The notes beneath the pieces are model-generated. The model had not been told where the DNA came from. It did no database searches and worked only from the letters and a program-made list of their open reading frames with translations. Shown one piece after another: positions 16,601 to 25,106 of a stretch of 30,745 nucleotides of DNA (positions within the stretch are counted from its first letter, which is position 1; the number at the start of each line of letters is the position of its first letter). Source of the DNA: Bacteroidia bacterium. Lineage in GTDB: Bacteria; Bacteroidota; Bacteroidia; Bacteroidales; Azobacteroidaceae. The position numbers were made by a program, and so were the translations under genes. The stretch spans positions 1 to 30,745 of the forward strand of contig BNTV01000054.1 in NCBI GenBank assembly GCA_025996865.1, given 5' to 3'.

Positions 16601-17886
16601 TCGTGGCTGTCTTCCGATGCCGGGTAGAAAATTTGTATCGGGTAGTTGCTGAGGGAAATTTTGCTGATTCCGGCAAATTCCGTGCCTACCCAGATTTCCC
16701 CGGACTTGTCTTCCGTCACACACAGCAGGTAATTGGTCGGCAAATCACTGTTATGTACCGTGTAATGGTAGTTTTGCCCGTTGTTCAGGTCTAAAGCGAA
16801 CAAACCGTTTCCGTAGGTAGTTATCCAAATGATATTGCGTGAATCGTGATAAATATCATAGCGTTCGGCGTCAATCGTAGAAATAATATGGGATGGAATC
16901 AAGTTGATTTTTTCGAAATGATTATCGGAAATCTGCCTCCAGATAGCTCCTGAAATATTATATACCCATTTGTTTCCTTTATTATCGGTAAAAAAACTGG
17001 CATTAGGTACAATCTGATGATCGAAAAAGGTTTCTGCGGGAATAAATTTCATTTTCAGGCAATCCAAAGCGATAATATTCGCTTTGGTAGCAATCAGAAT
17101 AACACCGTTGTCTAATAAGGTAGTCGTATTCAGGGATACAGCCTTGCCGTCGGGAAATTTTATGACCGGACTCATTTTTTGCTGTCTGGAATCGAAAGGA
17201 ACAATATGGTTATCGTTGATAAAAAACAACCGGTTGCCGGATTCATGAACGTAAGAAAAAGATTCGGACGAAACCTTGACGATTTTACCGGCATCCAAAC
17301 GGAATAATCCCGTATTGGCGCCTATCCAAACCCGATGCAAGGAATCTTCATAAACGAAAGTCACCGATTGGCTGCCCAATTCGGATTCGTCGAACTGCCG
17401 GGATTGTAGTTTTCCGCCGACATGTTGTATGCGGCGACAACCGCCGCTTGTTCCCCACAACCAAACGTCGCCGGTAGAAAAAGTTACGACATGTGAAAAA
17501 TTCTTTTGTTTATTTTCCGGGTCATAATCCACAAACCGTTCCAATTGCGGATCGTAGCAGCAAAAGATATTCGCCGTTGTGCGGATCCATATATAGCCGT
17601 GCCTGTCTTCCATCAAGCTCCGTATCCGGTTGTCGGATATGGAGGCGAAATTTCCGGTTTGGGGAAGCATCACGATAAATTCTTTTCCATTGTAGCGGTT
17701 CAATCCGTTAATTGTGCCTAACCAGATAAAACCTTTGCTGTCTTGGGTGATACACCTGACCGTATTCTGGGACAAACCGTCCCGGTCGCTGATCCATTCA
17801 AAGCGTAGCGTTTCCAATGCAACGACCGGATCTGCCATTTTTAACAAGCAGGCAATGAAAAATATAAGCAGTTTTGCGTTCTTCAT
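13609..17886 (-). CDS. Hybrid two-component system sensor/regulator (HTCS) of the PUL
   Basis: This 1425-residue protein combines sensor kinase and transcription factor. A signal peptide (1-23) leads into a periplasmic two-bladed propeller sensor of repeated reg_prop units such as DSKGFIWLGT (about 25-770) and a Y_Y_Y domain (about 782-860). One membrane helix (about 869-893) connects to HisKA with phospho-acceptor H920 in SHEFRTP. The HATPase has its N-box near 1022-1043, DSGAG and GTGVGLHL. A receiver domain (about 1176-1295) has phospho-acceptor D1225 in CDVMMPG, and an AraC helix-turn-helix (about 1329-1424) completes the protein. HTCS proteins bind oligosaccharide in the periplasm and activate the neighbouring susCD operon, here divergently transcribed. 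All catalytic residues are present. A 28-bp DNA palindrome lies in frame in the linker between HATPase and receiver (codons about 1156-1165). The start is the ATG at 17886, 21 bases after a promoter box. Confidence 0.97.
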   Translation of the reverse strand: MKNAKLLIFFIACLLKMADPVVALETLRFEWISDRDGLSQNTVRCITQDSKGFIWLGTINGLNRYNGKEFIVMLPQTGNFASISDNRIRSLMEDRHGYIWIRTTANIFCCYDPQLERFVDYDPENKQKNFSHVVTFSTGDVWLWGTSGGCRRIQHVGGKLQSRQFDESELGSQSVTFVYEDSLHRVWIGANTGLFRLDAGKIVKVSSESFSYVHESGNRLFFINDNHIVPFDSRQQKMSPVIKFPDGKAVSLNTTTLLDNGVILIATKANIIALDCLKMKFIPAETFFDHQIVPNASFFTDNKGNKWVYNISGAIWRQISDNHFEKINLIPSHIISTIDAERYDIYHDSRNIIWITTYGNGLFALDLNNGQNYHYTVHNSDLPTNYLLCVTEDKSGEIWVGTEFAGISKISLSNYPIQIFYPASEDSHDRSNAVRLIYEDSQERFWLGTRSGYLNLYDRSFKRIQSHKIAGGLPFCMTEDSLGNIWLGTRGNGIMVLPPSGNAPVRNYQLQDAALQNTSSNNVFDILLDSKNRIWGASFGGGLHYADLNSKEIVFRHINTRTVNQDMVRVIMQDHTGMIWTGTNEGVNVFDPDELIRDNNKYINFHFDVNDDRSINNNEVKAVFEDSKGRIWFGTTGGGLNLLVREKPLERSWFKHYTAKEGLSNEVIQTIIEDDQGYIWVSTEGGSGISKFDPQTERFENFSFSNSKQAGLFNERSCWKMKSGELMFGSYSGVFIFDPSQIKYDVYTPPIVITGLKINGMDVRPEENNSPLTESIAMTKEIRLKYDQNSFNIEFAMLNFHLPNFNQYAYYLEGYEKDWNPITRHNIAAYRNVSSGTYLFKVKGSNSFGVWTENETVLKIIISPPFWKSGWAYLIYFILLVIAIFFTIRLIMQINRLHTAVEVERQFTEYKLRFFTNISHEFRTPLTIIRGSIENLTAMESLPAAVIKQINQMAKSSSRLLRLIDQLLEFRKLQNKVLQLKLERTEAVAFFDDIYQSFRDLAEKKKIEFLFESNLPQKEMLLDKNKWDKIAWNLLSNAMKHTPDNGIIVMRLVFSEPDDCFTLSVSDSGAGVPKEKQSSLFVRFAQIDSSIGGTGVGLHLTAELAAVHKGKAEYASSELGGACFSVSIPMSDSNYGKEEIIETQPKFTGTVVSATVETGHAPSLPPQPQDKRYQDYKILIIEDDDEVREFVFNQLNNSFSMFVAKDGMEGLEKAGNEQPNLIICDVMMPGIDGFEVTRRLKEDFLTSHIPIILLTAHSSEEHQLEGIQAGADAYITKPFSIKYLMARIVKLIEQREKLQRKFAQEPGAPPVHLINFTDKDKEFIDKIHQLIEENMENADFSVDTFAQIIGMGRTNFYKKVKGITGHSPNEYVRIIRMKKAAELLATTNLNVSEVSYKVGINDPFYFSKCFKAQFGKTPSQFQKGG
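14394..14421. repeat. 28-bp perfect palindrome inserted in the HTCS linker
   Basis: The left half GTAGAGACGGGGCA is followed directly by its exact reverse complement. It encodes about ten residues (VETGHAPSLP on the minus strand) between HATPase and receiver domains, where length is free to vary. I recall palindromes with GTAGAGAC...GTCTCTAC ends as dispersed repeats in Bacteroidota and cyanobacteria, but cannot search here. Confidence 0.9.
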
Positions 17887-17906
17887 AACTATGTATTAAA
17901 CACCAA

Positions 17907-17914
17907 CAAAATTA
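17907..17914 (-). promoter_or_regulatory. -7 box of the HTCS promoter
   Basis: The minus strand reads TAATTTTG, an exact TAnnTTTG match, 21 bases before the HTCS ATG. No good -33 partner is visible, consistent with weak constitutive expression of a sensor. Confidence 0.5.
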
Positions 17915-17944
17915 AATAAAATTTTTATTGAAATGAGTGTTCTT

Positions 17945-17979
17945 GTACAAAATTCCATATTTATAGTACAAAATTCCAT
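17945..17979 (+). promoter_or_regulatory. Two 14-bp direct repeats, candidate HTCS operator
   Basis: GTACAAAATTCCAT occurs at 17945-17958 and again, identically, at 17966-17979. The centre-to-centre distance is 21 bases, two helical turns, so both copies face the same side of the DNA. It lies between HTCS and the GH105-susCD promoter, about 40 bases upstream of the latter's -33 element. Direct repeats on one face are what an AraC-type dimer would bind. Repeat seen, function inferred. Confidence 0.6.
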
Positions 17980-18019
17980 GCGAGTGTATATTTTCTATAT
18001 TAAATTGCACGAATGTCTA

Positions 18020-18050
18020 TTTGTTATTGTTTGCCAATCCCTTTACTTTG
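18020..18050 (+). promoter_or_regulatory. Promoter of the GH105-SusC-SusD operon
   Basis: TTTG at 18020-18023 is followed after 19 bases by TTACTTTG (18043-18050), a near match to the -7 box. The ATG of the GH105 gene lies 28 bases downstream. The imperfect box fits a promoter that needs an activator. Confidence 0.5.
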
Positions 18051-18078
18051 TATCGTCATTTCATTACAATATATTATT

Positions 18079-19212
18079 ATGATAAAAATACGAAAAATAC
18101 TTCTGCTTCTGCTCGCTGTATTTGGAATTACCGGTCAAATGCGAGCACAGGAATTGCCGGATAGAGAAAATATTCTCCGTACCATGATAAAAGTCAATGA
18201 CTATTTCATGACCAAATATGCCGATTGCACACAACCTTCTCATGTAGGAATTGTTCGTCCGAGCAATATATGGACACGGGGCGTGTATTACGAAGGTTTG
18301 ATGGCGTTGCATCAGATTTATCCCAAAGAAGACTATTATCAATATGCGCTCGATTGGGCGGAATTTCACAAATGGGGTTTGCGAAACGGAAATACGACTC
18401 GTAATGCCGATGACCAATGCTGCGGACAAACCTATATTGATTTGTATAAAATCGCTCCCGACCCGAAAAAAATACGAAATATAAAACTCTGTATGGACCG
18501 CTTGGTTTGTACGCCTCAAACAGACGATTGGTCGTGGATTGACGCCATCCAGATGGGAATGCCGGTGTTGGCGCAATTAGGTAAATTGACAGGCGACAAC
18601 CGTTATTTTGAGAAAATGTATCAAATGTATTCCGTCACACGGAATAATCATGGAATAAAAGGCTTGTATAATCCGGAAGAAGGTCTTTGGTGGCGAGATG
18701 CCGATTTTCTTCCGCCTTACAAAGAACCCAACGGCAAAAATTGTTACTGGTCGCGCGGCAATGGATGGGTTTATGCCGCTTTGGTGCGGGTATTGGATAT
18801 TATTCCGGAAGACGAACGGCACCGGGCGGAATACATTGCCGACTTTTTAGCCATGTCCGAAGCCTTGAAAAATTGCCAGCGCAAAGACGGTTTTTGGAAT
18901 GTCAGCCTGCACGATCCGACTAATTTCGGAGGAAAAGAAACCACCGGGACTTCGCTGTTTGTTTACGGCATGGCTTATGGAATTAATAATGGGCTATTAG
19001 ACCGCGAAACCTATTTGCCGGTAGTGTTGAAAGCATGGAATGCCTTGGAAAAAGAGGCTGTTCATCCCGACGGTTTTCTCGGATGGGTGCAGGGAACAGG
19101 TAAAGAACCGAAAGACAGTCAGCCGGTTACTTACGATAAAACGCCCAATTTTGAGGATTTTGGAACCGGATGCTTCTTGTTGGGAGCAAGTGAAATGTAT
19201 AAATTACAGTAA
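18079..19212 (+). CDS. GH105 unsaturated glucuronyl/galacturonyl hydrolase
   Basis: This family of (alpha/alpha)6-barrel enzymes (YteR/RhiN type) removes the 4,5-unsaturated uronic acid from the non-reducing end of oligosaccharides made by pectin or rhamnogalacturonan lyases. The 377-residue protein starts with a signal peptide ending MRAQ, cleaved before ELPD, with no lipobox, so it is probably periplasmic. ADDQCCGQTYIDLY near 110 and DDWSWIDAIQMGMP near 155 carry the expected acidic residues. The hallmark WSRGNGW is at 224-230. The ATG at 18079 is preferred over an in-frame ATG at 18013, which would place 22 residues before the signal peptide and lies upstream of the predicted promoter box. 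It is first gene of an operon with SusC (14-base gap). Exact substrate (rhamnogalacturonan versus other) is not readable. Confidence 0.92.
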   Translation: MIKIRKILLLLLAVFGITGQMRAQELPDRENILRTMIKVNDYFMTKYADCTQPSHVGIVRPSNIWTRGVYYEGLMALHQIYPKEDYYQYALDWAEFHKWGLRNGNTTRNADDQCCGQTYIDLYKIAPDPKKIRNIKLCMDRLVCTPQTDDWSWIDAIQMGMPVLAQLGKLTGDNRYFEKMYQMYSVTRNNHGIKGLYNPEEGLWWRDADFLPPYKEPNGKNCYWSRGNGWVYAALVRVLDIIPEDERHRAEYIADFLAMSEALKNCQRKDGFWNVSLHDPTNFGGKETTGTSLFVYGMAYGINNGLLDRETYLPVVLKAWNALEKEAVHPDGFLGWVQGTGKEPKDSQPVTYDKTPNFEDFGTGCFLLGASEMYKLQ

Positions 19213-19226
19213 AATTAAATATTATT

Positions 19227-22200
19227 ATGTATAACTTAAAAAAACACAACAGTATGAATGTACTCAAAAACAAGCATTTAAAATTAATTGCTACGATTTG
19301 TTTACTGTTTGCTTTCAGTGCATGGGGCATGGCTCAAAGCATTGCAATCAAAGGAACGGTAACAGATGGAACGGGAGATCCTCTACCCGGTGTAACGATT
19401 CAGGTATCAGGCACTCAAATGGGAACCGTCACGAATTTGGACGGCGCTTATACGATTAATGTACCGGGAAGCGAATCGGTATTGCAATTTTCCTATATCG
19501 GTTATTTGGCTCAATCTGTAAAAGTGGAAAATCAACGGGTGATTGACATAATTCTGAAAGAAGACCTCCAAATGCTGGATGAAGTAGTCGTAGTGGGTTA
19601 TGGTGTAGCAAAGAAAAGCGATGTAACCGGGGCGTTAACCCATGTCGGCGCGAAAGAAATCGAAGCCCGTCCGGTAACGAATGCCATGCAGGCTTTACAA
19701 GGTAAAGCTGCCGGCGTTGACATTACGTCCAACGAACGTCCGGGAGAACTGGGTACCGTCCGTATTCGCGGTAATCGTTCTATTACGGCGGACAATGATC
19801 CTCTTTATGTAGTGGACGGCATACCTTTGCTTTCGGCTTCGGCAATCGAAACCATCAATCCGCGTGACATTGAATCGATTGATATTTTGAAAGACGCTTC
19901 CGCAACAGCCATTTACGGTTCTCGCGGCGCTAATGGCGTAATCCTTGTAACGACCAAAAAAGGGAAGGCAGGCAACTTCAAGTTGAACTACTCCGGTACT
20001 CTTACTACGGAAGTTCAAAAAACGAAATCCGAAATGATGAATGCCGGCGATTATATTACTTGGCGTCGCTGGGCAATGTATAATGCAGGGAATATTACTT
20101 CGCCCGGCGACCAACCCACACAGGCAGATGATGCCAAAGTTTTCAGTATCATGAGCGGCGACCCTACGACTTACAACAATATTATGAGTGGTTGGGTAAG
20201 CGGACAATGGGACGGTTCGCGTGTTGAATCAACCGACTGGACTGATTTGGTAACCCGCACCGGCGTTACTACCGAACATACCCTCAGCGCAAGCGGCGGT
20301 ACGGAAAAATCCAATACGTATGCGTCATTTGGTTACCTCAACAACAAAGGCACGCTCATGGGACAATCTTATGACCGCTATACGGGAAATGTTAATACGA
20401 CCATTAATCCTACCCGCTGGTTTACTTTGGGAGCAGCGATCAATGCTTCGTATGGTGTGCAGGAATATGGTACTTCCACAACCGGTTCTTCCCTTACCAC
20501 CGGTGTACCTACTTATATCTACGGCTGGGCGCAACGGAATTTCGCCTTCTCAAAGCCTTACGATGCAGAAGGGAATTTCATCCGGCATCCGGGCGCCGAG
20601 GATAATGTGGCTAACGTTGTCGATGAATGGAACCGTTCGCAGCAGCAACGCAAAACTTTCCGCGCGCTCGGTAGCTTCTATGGCGTATTAAACATAGGAG
20701 AAATTGTGAAACCCCTTGACGGATTGAAGTTTCGCATGAACTTCGGGCCTGATTTCCGTTACAGACGTGAAGGAACTTTCATTAGCGCCGAATCTGTAAC
20801 TCGCGGCACAGGTGCTCAGAACTACACTCGTCTTCAACAACGCAATGACCTCTCTTGGACGCTTGACGAACAATTGGATTATAATCGCCTGTTCGGCAAA
20901 CATACTGTTGGCGCTACTTTGCTTCATACCTCTTCGGCATGGACGTATGAAACTTCCGATATGAACGGACAGGGCGTTCCCAATGAAGATTGGACGTGGA
21001 ATGCTTTCGGCACGCTTGATCCCAAAGGCTCATTGGTATCTGCCGGTTGGGGAACCGGTCTTAATGAGCGTCAGCTGGAATCTTATATGATGCGTTTTAA
21101 CTATGGTTTCAATGACCGTTACCTTTTGACCGTATCCGGTCGTTGGGACGGCGCTTCTCAGTTGGCAGCAGGACATAAATGGGACTTTTTCCCCTCCGCA
21201 GCTCTCGGATGGCGCATTAATCAGGAAGATTTCATGCAAGACCAGAATTGGATTAATAACTTGAAACTTCGTGCAGGCTTTGGTACCACAGGTAGCGCAG
21301 CGGTAGCTCCTTATGGCACGCTTGGCAGTATCCAGTCGGGACGCCAGCCTTTCAACGGGATCAACAGCGACGGCAACATAATTATATATACTACGAACGA
21401 GCCTTTCTATGTAAGGGATCAGATAGGTATGCCCAATAAGGAACTTGGATGGGAAAAGACTACCCAATGGAATATGGGTCTTGATTTCGGTTTCTTTAAG
21501 GGTCGCATCAATGGCTCTGTTGATTGGTACACCTCCAGTACCAAAGATTTGCTTCTCAATATGAATATTCCTACCCTTTTGGGTTATCCCAATACGATTG
21601 CCAATATTGGTCGCACTTCCAATAAGGGTGTGGATATAACGCTTGATTTAATTCCGGTAAAAACACATGATTTCTCATGGAATTCCACCCTGTCTGCCGC
21701 TTATACCAAGAACCGGATTGAAGAACTTGCTTCGGGCAAAACCGATGATATTTCCAACTCTTGGTTTATCGGCAATTCAATCTCTGTTTACTACAACTTC
21801 CAAAAAGACCGCTTGTGGCAGGATACACCCGAAGATAAAGAACTGATGGCAAAGTATAATGCCAATGGTCATAAGTTTGCCCCGGGTTTGGTTAAACCGG
21901 TGGATGTTAAGAATGACGTGGACAAAGAGGGCAAGGAAATCTATAAGATTGATGATAATGACCGCGTGATCTTGGGTAACCGCGATCCCCGCTGGACATT
22001 CGGTTGGATGAACACGTTCAACTATAAGAACATTGAACTTTCATTACAGATGTACGGACGCTTCAAGTATTGGGTAGAGGCCGGCGGTGAAAGCCAGACG
22101 GGTCGCTACAACCAGCGGCAAATCGACTACTGGACGCCGACTAATACGGGTGCAGAGTATCAAAAACCTGTCTATAATGAAGCGGGTGGTGACGCTTATT

Positions 22201-22430
22201 CAAACATTCTTGGTTTCCGCCAAGCTAATTTCTTGAAGATGCGGAATATATCCTTAGGTTATATTTTACCCGGCAACATGATCCGCAAGGCAGGTGTTTC
22301 CAACCTGAAGGTTTATGTTCAGGCGAATAATCCATTTACCATCTATTCAAGCGTAAAATTTATCGACTTGGATTTGGGTGGCGCTACTTACAATCAAGGA
22401 TGGACATTTGGTCTTGATGTTACTTTTTAA
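19227..22430 (+). CDS. SusC/RagA-family TonB-dependent outer-membrane transporter
   Basis: This is the outer-membrane channel that imports oligosaccharide, powered by TonB. The 1067-residue protein has a signal peptide (to about residue 36) and a carboxypeptidase-regulatory-like extension (about 40-115, GTVTDGTGDPLPGVTIQVSG). It then has the TonB-box-like DEVVVVGYG (about 118-126), a plug domain (to about 245, with RGNRSITADNDPLYVVDGIP and SRGANGVILVTTKKG) and a long beta-barrel. The chain ends in phenylalanine (LDVTF), as needed for barrel assembly. Two ATGs are possible, 19227 and 19254. The second also gives a normal signal peptide. No promoter is seen in the 14 bases after GH105, so it is co-transcribed. 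It forms the gated complex with the SusD lipoprotein encoded next. Confidence 0.97.
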   Translation: MYNLKKHNSMNVLKNKHLKLIATICLLFAFSAWGMAQSIAIKGTVTDGTGDPLPGVTIQVSGTQMGTVTNLDGAYTINVPGSESVLQFSYIGYLAQSVKVENQRVIDIILKEDLQMLDEVVVVGYGVAKKSDVTGALTHVGAKEIEARPVTNAMQALQGKAAGVDITSNERPGELGTVRIRGNRSITADNDPLYVVDGIPLLSASAIETINPRDIESIDILKDASATAIYGSRGANGVILVTTKKGKAGNFKLNYSGTLTTEVQKTKSEMMNAGDYITWRRWAMYNAGNITSPGDQPTQADDAKVFSIMSGDPTTYNNIMSGWVSGQWDGSRVESTDWTDLVTRTGVTTEHTLSASGGTEKSNTYASFGYLNNKGTLMGQSYDRYTGNVNTTINPTRWFTLGAAINASYGVQEYGTSTTGSSLTTGVPTYIYGWAQRNFAFSKPYDAEGNFIRHPGAEDNVANVVDEWNRSQQQRKTFRALGSFYGVLNIGEIVKPLDGLKFRMNFGPDFRYRREGTFISAESVTRGTGAQNYTRLQQRNDLSWTLDEQLDYNRLFGKHTVGATLLHTSSAWTYETSDMNGQGVPNEDWTWNAFGTLDPKGSLVSAGWGTGLNERQLESYMMRFNYGFNDRYLLTVSGRWDGASQLAAGHKWDFFPSAALGWRINQEDFMQDQNWINNLKLRAGFGTTGSAAVAPYGTLGSIQSGRQPFNGINSDGNIIIYTTNEPFYVRDQIGMPNKELGWEKTTQWNMGLDFGFFKGRINGSVDWYTSSTKDLLLNMNIPTLLGYPNTIANIGRTSNKGVDITLDLIPVKTHDFSWNSTLSAAYTKNRIEELASGKTDDISNSWFIGNSISVYYNFQKDRLWQDTPEDKELMAKYNANGHKFAPGLVKPVDVKNDVDKEGKEIYKIDDNDRVILGNRDPRWTFGWMNTFNYKNIELSLQMYGRFKYWVEAGGESQTGRYNQRQIDYWTPTNTGAEYQKPVYNEAGGDAYSNILGFRQANFLKMRNISLGYILPGNMIRKAGVSNLKVYVQANNPFTIYSSVKFIDLDLGGATYNQGWTFGLDVTF

Positions 22431-22448
22431 TTTATAATACACAATAAT

Positions 22449-24533
22449 ATGAAACTGAAAAAATATATATTAGGAGGGCTTGCAGCTACTATTGCAGCCT
22501 CCGCTTTATTCACATCCTGCTCCGAAAGCTTCCTTGACGAAGAATACAAAAGCGGATATTTGAGCGATTATCTGAAGACAGAGCAAGGAATCGTTGAATT
22601 GGCAGGCTCGCTCTATTCCAACTGCCGCTATTTATTTGCATTCGAACATGCGTATGGCGTTACTTCTTATGGTACTGATGAATTTGAAAATGGTACCGAT
22701 GCGACTTCCGAACCATGGATGCTTTATGATGCCCGATTATCTCCTATTACGACAGGCGTGAATGCGAATGTACCCAAGCCGGACGACCTCTGGAATCAGT
22801 TCTATTACGGTATATCTTCGGCAAATACCGTGATAGCCAATGCTCCGCTGGTGTCTAACGCCGATGTTCGTCAGCTGGTATTGGGAGAAGGTCATTTTCT
22901 TCGCGGTTATAATTACTATCGCTTAGTTTCCCAATATGGCGGCGTAGTTTTGCGTACGGAACCTTCGGAAGGCGTTGTTCGCACGTTTACCCGTGCAAGC
23001 GAAGAGGAATGTCTTGCTCAGATTATCGACGACCTTCAAGCCGCTTATGAATTGCTTCCGGCTCAAAGTGATGTAGCTCGCCGCGGTAAACTCGGATGGA
23101 CAAAATATACGGCTGCCCACTTCCTTGCCAAGGCTCTTTTGCTCCGTGTCAGCGAACGCAACGATGCTTGGAACGATCAGTACAAGACCGCCGACCTGGC
23201 GCGTATTGTTACTCTCTGTGATGATGTAACCGGAAACCGCGCTTTGGCTGCCGACTATGGAGATTTATTCGCCAATTGGTCCGGTGTGAATTGCGCAAAT
23301 GAAACGCTTCCCGAAATTCTGATGGCTGCTGAATTTGATAATGGTTCTACACAAGGTCGCTACGGTAATCGTAACTTCTTTTACTGGAATTGCCAGTTCC
23401 ACAACGGCGCTCTCGCCGCTACTTGGATTACTCGCGGACAATGGATTGGGCATAACTATCAACGTTGCCGTCCTTCGGAATACAATGTCCTTGCTTACGA
23501 CAAAGTAAATGATTCCCGTTTCTGGAAATCAACACGTACTATTTACAATGCAAATAAGACAGGTAATGTGGTGAATAAAAATACAGGTGCAAATTATACT
23601 GTTGCAGTCGGCGATCCGGTTATCGTATTTATTCCCAACGGCACGGTAACCGAAGATGGCAGCGCCATTACCTATCACTGGGACCCGGCGTGGAATAGCA
23701 AACACATTGCGCTTGTCGGCGAGTCGGACTTTGAATTTGAAGGTAAAGTGGTTCCCAATGCTGTCGTTCATTATAATGGCAATGCCGGTGGTAAGTGGAG
23801 AATGCAAAATAACTCATCCAATGCAGAAGTTACAGTGCCCAAAAATGCTTACGTCAGCATTTCCAAATTTGAAGATGGCACCCGAACTGCGGAAGGCGGC
23901 AACAGCTATCGCGACGGCGTTCTTGCCCGCGTAGCCGAAACGTATCTTATCAAAGCAGAAGCCCTCGTGCGTCAAGGTAAATATCAGGAAGCCCTTGCTC
24001 CTGTCAATACGGTTCGTCAACGCGCCCAGTATCAGGCGAATGAAGACCGCGCCCGTCACCGGGACGGTCAGGAAGCATTCGAGGCAACATCCATGTACAA
24101 TACCGGCTCTAACGCCACATTGTATAAAGCCTATAGCAAGAAGAACACGTATGTTATTTCAACCGGTGTGAGTGACTTTTCTAACGCTACCAATCTTGCT
24201 GTGAACGCCACCGGCAAACTTCCAAAAGAAGATGAATACATTTTGAAACAGTTGAATTGCTCCGGCGATTATGACCGCATGTTGAATTTCATCATGAATG
24301 AACGTACCCGTGAATTGAACGGCGAGTTCCAACGTTGGGAAGACCTTTCCCGCACAAAACTGCTCGTTCGCCGCACGATGCTTTTCAATACGGAAACAGC
24401 GGCTTCCAATACGCTGAAAGAATATCATTTGCTGCGTCCGATACCTCAATCGTTTATTGACGGTTTGATCAATGAGGATGGTTCTGCATTGACCGATGCG
24501 CAGAAAGCAGCGCTTCAAAATTCCGGATATTAA
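22449..24533 (+). CDS. SusD/RagB-family surface glycan-binding lipoprotein
   Basis: SusD proteins sit as a lid on SusC at the cell surface and bind the glycan. The 694-residue protein has a lipoprotein signal with lipobox LFTSC, making C24 the lipidated residue. Acidic and serine residues follow (SESFLDEE), of the kind that directs surface export in Bacteroidota. The body is the helical TPR-like fold of the family, with the conserved LRGYNYYRLVSQYGGVVL near 150. C-terminal landmarks are AETYLIKAEALVRQGKY near 500 and ERTRELNGEFQRWEDLSR near 620. It is somewhat longer than a typical SusD (about 500-600 residues), with an insertion around 360-470. It begins 18 bases after the SusC stop and is the last gene of the operon. 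A hairpin follows at 24568-24597. Confidence 0.96.
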   Translation: MKLKKYILGGLAATIAASALFTSCSESFLDEEYKSGYLSDYLKTEQGIVELAGSLYSNCRYLFAFEHAYGVTSYGTDEFENGTDATSEPWMLYDARLSPITTGVNANVPKPDDLWNQFYYGISSANTVIANAPLVSNADVRQLVLGEGHFLRGYNYYRLVSQYGGVVLRTEPSEGVVRTFTRASEEECLAQIIDDLQAAYELLPAQSDVARRGKLGWTKYTAAHFLAKALLLRVSERNDAWNDQYKTADLARIVTLCDDVTGNRALAADYGDLFANWSGVNCANETLPEILMAAEFDNGSTQGRYGNRNFFYWNCQFHNGALAATWITRGQWIGHNYQRCRPSEYNVLAYDKVNDSRFWKSTRTIYNANKTGNVVNKNTGANYTVAVGDPVIVFIPNGTVTEDGSAITYHWDPAWNSKHIALVGESDFEFEGKVVPNAVVHYNGNAGGKWRMQNNSSNAEVTVPKNAYVSISKFEDGTRTAEGGNSYRDGVLARVAETYLIKAEALVRQGKYQEALAPVNTVRQRAQYQANEDRARHRDGQEAFEATSMYNTGSNATLYKAYSKKNTYVISTGVSDFSNATNLAVNATGKLPKEDEYILKQLNCSGDYDRMLNFIMNERTRELNGEFQRWEDLSRTKLLVRRTMLFNTETAASNTLKEYHLLRPIPQSFIDGLINEDGSALTDAQKAALQNSGY

Positions 24534-24543
24534 GAGTAGTTTT

Positions 24544-24828
24544 TCATATTTTAGATTTTAAAAGGCGAACAGGGCTGCTCACAAGGGTAGTCCTGTTTGT
24601 TTTGTACATTTTTCTATTCGATTCAATGCGGACATGCCGCTTTTTGTAAACCTCGTTGTACTGCTCTTTGATTTGCTTTACCTTTGTCAGGCCGGATATA
24701 TTGTAGATGGCAAACGTTTCGCCTGGTGTCAAATAGAAAGATATATAACTTGCTAATTTACGCGATTCGTTTTCCGGCAATGCAACTTTAATCAAGCCTG
24801 CTGTCAATGCTTCTATCGCCCTGTCCAC
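24544..24828 (-). pseudogene. Unrecognised open frame, probably a gene fragment
   Basis: This 94-codon frame has a charged, protein-like middle (ENESRKLASYISFYLTPGETF and a following KQIKEQYNEVYKKRH) but no family I recognise. The frame also continues upstream of its first possible start (a GTG) as ERRGSG, in a frame different from the preceding gene, which it overlaps by 16 bases. There is no promoter. Its last 20 codons coincide with the hairpin that probably terminates the SusD transcript. It reads like the tail of another gene joined to the truncated winged-helix gene upstream. Confidence 0.4.
24568..24597 (+). terminator. Probable terminator of the PUL operon
   Basis: AACAGGGCTGCT (24568-24579) can pair over 12 positions (three G-U) with GGTAGTCCTGTT (24586-24597) around a 6-base loop, followed by TGTTTTG. 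It lies 35 bases after the SusD stop. The T-run is interrupted. Confidence 0.5.
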
Positions 24829-25085
24829 ACCACTGCCCCTGCGTTCAAAGATTTCATTTTGAGCGAGATTTCGGGAATGAATATTTTGCTGTTTCCCAAA
24901 CGGAATTTACCTCTCCCTACACGCTGCAAAACACCCTTTTGCACCAATGAATAAATGCGCCAATTCACAGTTGCTGATTTTATTTGCTCGTCAGCAGAGC
25001 GGTAAAAATCAACAATATCATTCATTTCAAAATCATCTTTATCTTTGAAGTGAATGATAAAATCGTCTATGTTTAATTTATTCAT
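24813..25085 (-). pseudogene. Truncated winged-helix protein (AbiEi/DUF6577-like N-terminus)
   Basis: The 90-codon frame starts MNKLNIDDFIIHFKDKDDF. It encodes a winged-helix domain (about 5-65) ending in VQKGVLQRVGRGKFRLG, a layout like the N-terminal DNA-binding domain of AbiEi-type antitoxins and related Bacteroidota proteins. I recall full-length relatives continuing well past the point where this frame stops (after KMKSLNAGAVVWTGR). Here the reading is cut by sequence from another frame, so the C-terminal effector or sensor domain is missing. The ATG at 25085 is chosen because homology begins there and a promoter box lies 22 bases upstream. No partner toxin (AbiEii-type nucleotidyltransferase) follows. 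Whether the short product is made and binds DNA is open. Confidence 0.6.
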
Positions 25086-25106
25086 TACTGCATTTGAAAT
25101 TTGCTG

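Noticed and set aside
18013..18078. Upstream ATG for the GH105 gene
   Set aside because: It would place 22 extra hydrophobic residues before a complete signal peptide and lies upstream of the predicted -7 box.
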